Assembly: GCA_903837365.1 (NCBI GenBank)
Contig: CAILUF010000101.1
Location: forward strand, 1 to 7,084
Reading direction: 5' to 3'
DNA length: 7,084 nucleotides
Source: an uncultured Alphaproteobacteria bacterium
Lineage (GTDB): Bacteria > Pseudomonadota > Alphaproteobacteria > Rickettsiales > UBA1997
Each line of letters starts with the position of its first letter. The first letter of the stretch is position 1. Positions 5,177 to 7,084 of this stretch are shown piece after piece. The notes under the pieces were generated by a model. The model ran no database searches and was not told the DNA's origin. It saw nothing but the letters and a program-made list of their open reading frames with translations. Position numbers and translations under genes: made by a program.

Positions 5177-7037
5177 AATCAGAATTTTTTTCCCTAATTT
5201 CTTCTAATTCAAGCCATCTATTTTCAAGCTTTTGAATTTCATTTTGATATTTAGATATTTCTAAATTTATATTGGCAAAATCGTTGGGGTTGTAGTTATC
5301 GCAGTTTTGTAGTTCTGCGCTTAATTGTGAAATATTTTGATTTAATTTAGTAATTTTTTCATTAATTTTTTCTTGCTCTAAAGCCATTTTGTAAGTAAAA
5401 ATAATCGGCTGATTATTCAAAAAATTTTTATTTTTATCAATTTGCTTTTCCTTATTTTTAGAATCTTTAAGTGAAGTTTCGCGATTATCAAGGGCATTTA
5501 TTTTTTGATGATTTTTTTGTTTAAATTCTAGGTAATCACTATATCCACCTAGGTGTTGATTGATAATGCCATTACCTTCAAAAGCCAAAATACTCGTCGC
5601 GATATTGTCCAAAAAATCACGATCGTGAGATACGACAATTAGCGTTCCTTGATAGGCTTCGAGATAATCTTGCAAAATGTCTAGAGTATCCATGTCGAGA
5701 TCATTAGTTGGTTCGTCAAGAATTAAAAAGTTTCCAGGATTTGCTAAAGTTTTTGCTAAAAGTAAGCGATTTTGTTGACCACCGGAAAGTGTTGAAACTA
5801 AAGTCTCGCGCTCATCTGGACTAAAAGCGAAATCTTGAAGATATCCACAAATATGACGAGTTTTGCCATTTGGTAATTGCACATATTCACCACCGCTATC
5901 ACATAAAATTTCTTGAATTGTTTTGAATGGCTGTATTGCACTGCGCAATTGATCGAAATAAGAAAATGAGATATCGCGAGCCATTTTTATTTTACCTGAA
6001 GTTGGCTTAATTTCGCTGATTAATAATTTTAAAAAAGTTGATTTACCTGCGCCATTTCTGCCAATAATGCCAATGCGTTCTTGTCTTAATATCTTTAAAG
6101 ATAATTTATTAATTATAGTTAGTTTCTGTGAATTATTATCTATTTCGAAACTGACATTATTTAAATTCATAATCAATTGCGGAGAATCTTCCTCATATTC
6201 ACTGACGTTAATTTTTATAGAATTTCGATTGGCATTAACAATTTTTCGTTGATTAGCAAGTTTAGTTTTTAGATCGCCAAGTAAGTGAAGTCTGCCAATA
6301 TTTCTTTTGCGTCTTCCGGTTACTCCGGTCTGAAGCCATTGGCTTTCCATTTCAACTTTTTTTTGCAAATTTTCAAGTGATCTTTGTTCATGCTCAACAA
6401 TATTTTGCGACCATTCATCGAAATTTTTATAGCCATGTTGATTGACTTTGATTTGTCCTGCGCGAATCCAAAAAACTTTATTGGAAATTTTTTCAAGAAA
6501 TTTGCGATCGTGAGAAATTACGACCATTGCTCCATTGTAACTTTGTAAATAATTTTCGAGCCATTCGATAACTTCTAAATCAAGATGATTGGTTGGTTCA
6601 TCGAGTAATAAAATATCAGGTTCTAAAGCTAAAGCAAATGCGAGGTGGACTCTTCGCGCTTGTCCTCCGGAGAGATTATGAGTAAGAGCGCTTTTGTCAA
6701 TTTTAAGATTATCGCAAATGATATCGATAAGATATTTTTTTTGTTCATCAAGTTTTAAGCCTTGGCAAATAAATTCTTCAACTGAGATATTGCTGGGGAG
6801 TTTTTCGTTTTGTGTTAGATAGCCAAGAATTGAATTGGGCATTTGAAATCTATTGCCACAATCAAGTTCAAAACGATTGGCAATCGCATTCATTAGGGTT
6901 GTTTTGCCAACGCCATTTTTTCCAATCAAACATACGCGATCCTTAGAAAATAAATGCAAATCAAGATTTTCAAAAAGTATTTTTTTAGCAAATGAAATTG
7001 ATACTTGTCTTAGAGATAAAACGGGGTGCTTGCTCAT
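5175..7037 (-). CDS. uup: ABC-F family ATPase, Uup-like
   Basis: ABC-F proteins are soluble twin-ATPase factors that act on the ribosome rather than in membranes; Uup is linked to ribosome quality control and suppression of transposon excision. Domain 1 has Walker A GKNGVGKTT (39-47), signature LSGGQ (122-126), Walker B LLLDEPTNHLD (143-153) and switch His176. The linker holds WLQTGVTGRRKRNIGRL (234-250), the Uup counterpart of the family's conserved RRxRNxGR stretch. Domain 2 has GRNGAGKST (326-334), LSGGQ (417-421), LILDEPTNDLD (438-448) and His471, with Uup-like GYLQDFAF (398-405) and LAFEGNG (484-490). A Lys-rich linker leads to a C-terminal coiled coil (about 548-615), also typical of Uup. 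The 620 residues are near full family length. No membrane segment is present. Domain 1 is compact: only about 77 residues separate Walker A from the signature, shorter than I recall for E. coli Uup. No strong Shine-Dalgarno is seen. It is convergent with the gene at 3988. Confidence 0.92.
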   Translation of the reverse strand: MSKHPVLSLRQVSISFAKKILFENLDLHLFSKDRVCLIGKNGVGKTTLMNAIANRFELDCGNRFQMPNSILGYLTQNEKLPSNISVEEFICQGLKLDEQKKYLIDIICDNLKIDKSALTHNLSGGQARRVHLAFALALEPDILLLDEPTNHLDLEVIEWLENYLQSYNGAMVVISHDRKFLEKISNKVFWIRAGQIKVNQHGYKNFDEWSQNIVEHEQRSLENLQKKVEMESQWLQTGVTGRRKRNIGRLHLLGDLKTKLANQRKIVNANRNSIKINVSEYEEDSPQLIMNLNNVSFEIDNNSQKLTIINKLSLKILRQERIGIIGRNGAGKSTFLKLLISEIKPTSGKIKMARDISFSYFDQLRSAIQPFKTIQEILCDSGGEYVQLPNGKTRHICGYLQDFAFSPDERETLVSTLSGGQQNRLLLAKTLANPGNFLILDEPTNDLDMDTLDILQDYLEAYQGTLIVVSHDRDFLDNIATSILAFEGNGIINQHLGGYSDYLEFKQKNHQKINALDNRETSLKDSKNKEKQIDKNKNFLNNQPIIFTYKMALEQEKINEKITKLNQNISQLSAELQNCDNYNPNDFANINLEISKYQNEIQKLENRWLELEEIREKNSD

Positions 7038-7084
7038 TAATTTTTTTCTTTAGAAATTGAATTTGATATTTTATAATATTTTAA

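Noticed and set aside
6853..7053. Plus-strand 66-codon frame near the right edge
   Set aside because: It is antisense to the Walker A region of uup, which is conserved coding sequence on the other strand.
7038..7084. Promoter of uup (TATTAT/TATAAA strings on the minus strand)
   Set aside because: The 47 bp available are almost pure A/T, any -10 match is expected by chance, and the -35 region may lie outside the window.

Overview
The window is very AT-rich, with intergenic stretches that are almost pure A/T. It carries five genes plus one gene cut by the left edge. No rRNA, tRNA, CRISPR array, transposase or integrase is visible. The Uup-type ABC-F protein has an alphaproteobacterial flavour (from memory of the family), and the base composition and Lys/Asn/Ile-rich proteins suit a Rickettsiales- or Holosporales-like intracellular alphaproteobacterium. 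That assignment is inference from composition and remembered homologues, not from a search.

Layout, left to right. (1) Positions 1-993, minus strand: the N-terminal 331 codons of an unrecognised, charged, mostly helical protein that runs off the left edge. (2) Positions 1150-3058, minus strand: a complete SOS mutagenesis pair, umuD (2543-3058) followed by umuC (1150-2463), with 79 bp between them. UmuD carries an extra N-terminal basic GRPKG segment. UmuC carries a perfect 3 x 15 bp in-frame tandem repeat. (3) Positions 3059-3287: a divergent intergenic region between umuD and the plus-strand genes. (4) Positions 3288-3776 and 3988-5007, plus strand: two unrecognised, hydrophilic, probably disordered proteins. 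Both end in glycine-rich basic tails; the second also has a coiled-coil duplication and a KD-repeat stretch. (5) Positions 5008-5174: a convergent intergenic region with a long hairpin that could terminate transcription from both sides. (6) Positions 5175-7037, minus strand: a full-length Uup-like ABC-F ATPase.

How the genes may work together: UmuD, after self-cleavage, and UmuC would form the translesion polymerase Pol V, with UmuC reaching the sliding clamp through a QYDLF motif. The minus-strand gene at 1-993 follows umuC in the same direction but 156 bp away, so co-transcription is uncertain. The two glycine-tailed genes look like an accessory pair. They have no visible membrane segments or signal peptides, and their role is unknown. 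The most unusual material is the pair of glycine-tailed proteins, the umuC repeat, the UmuD N-terminal extension, and a recurring TAGTTA/TAACTA sequence in the intergenic regions.
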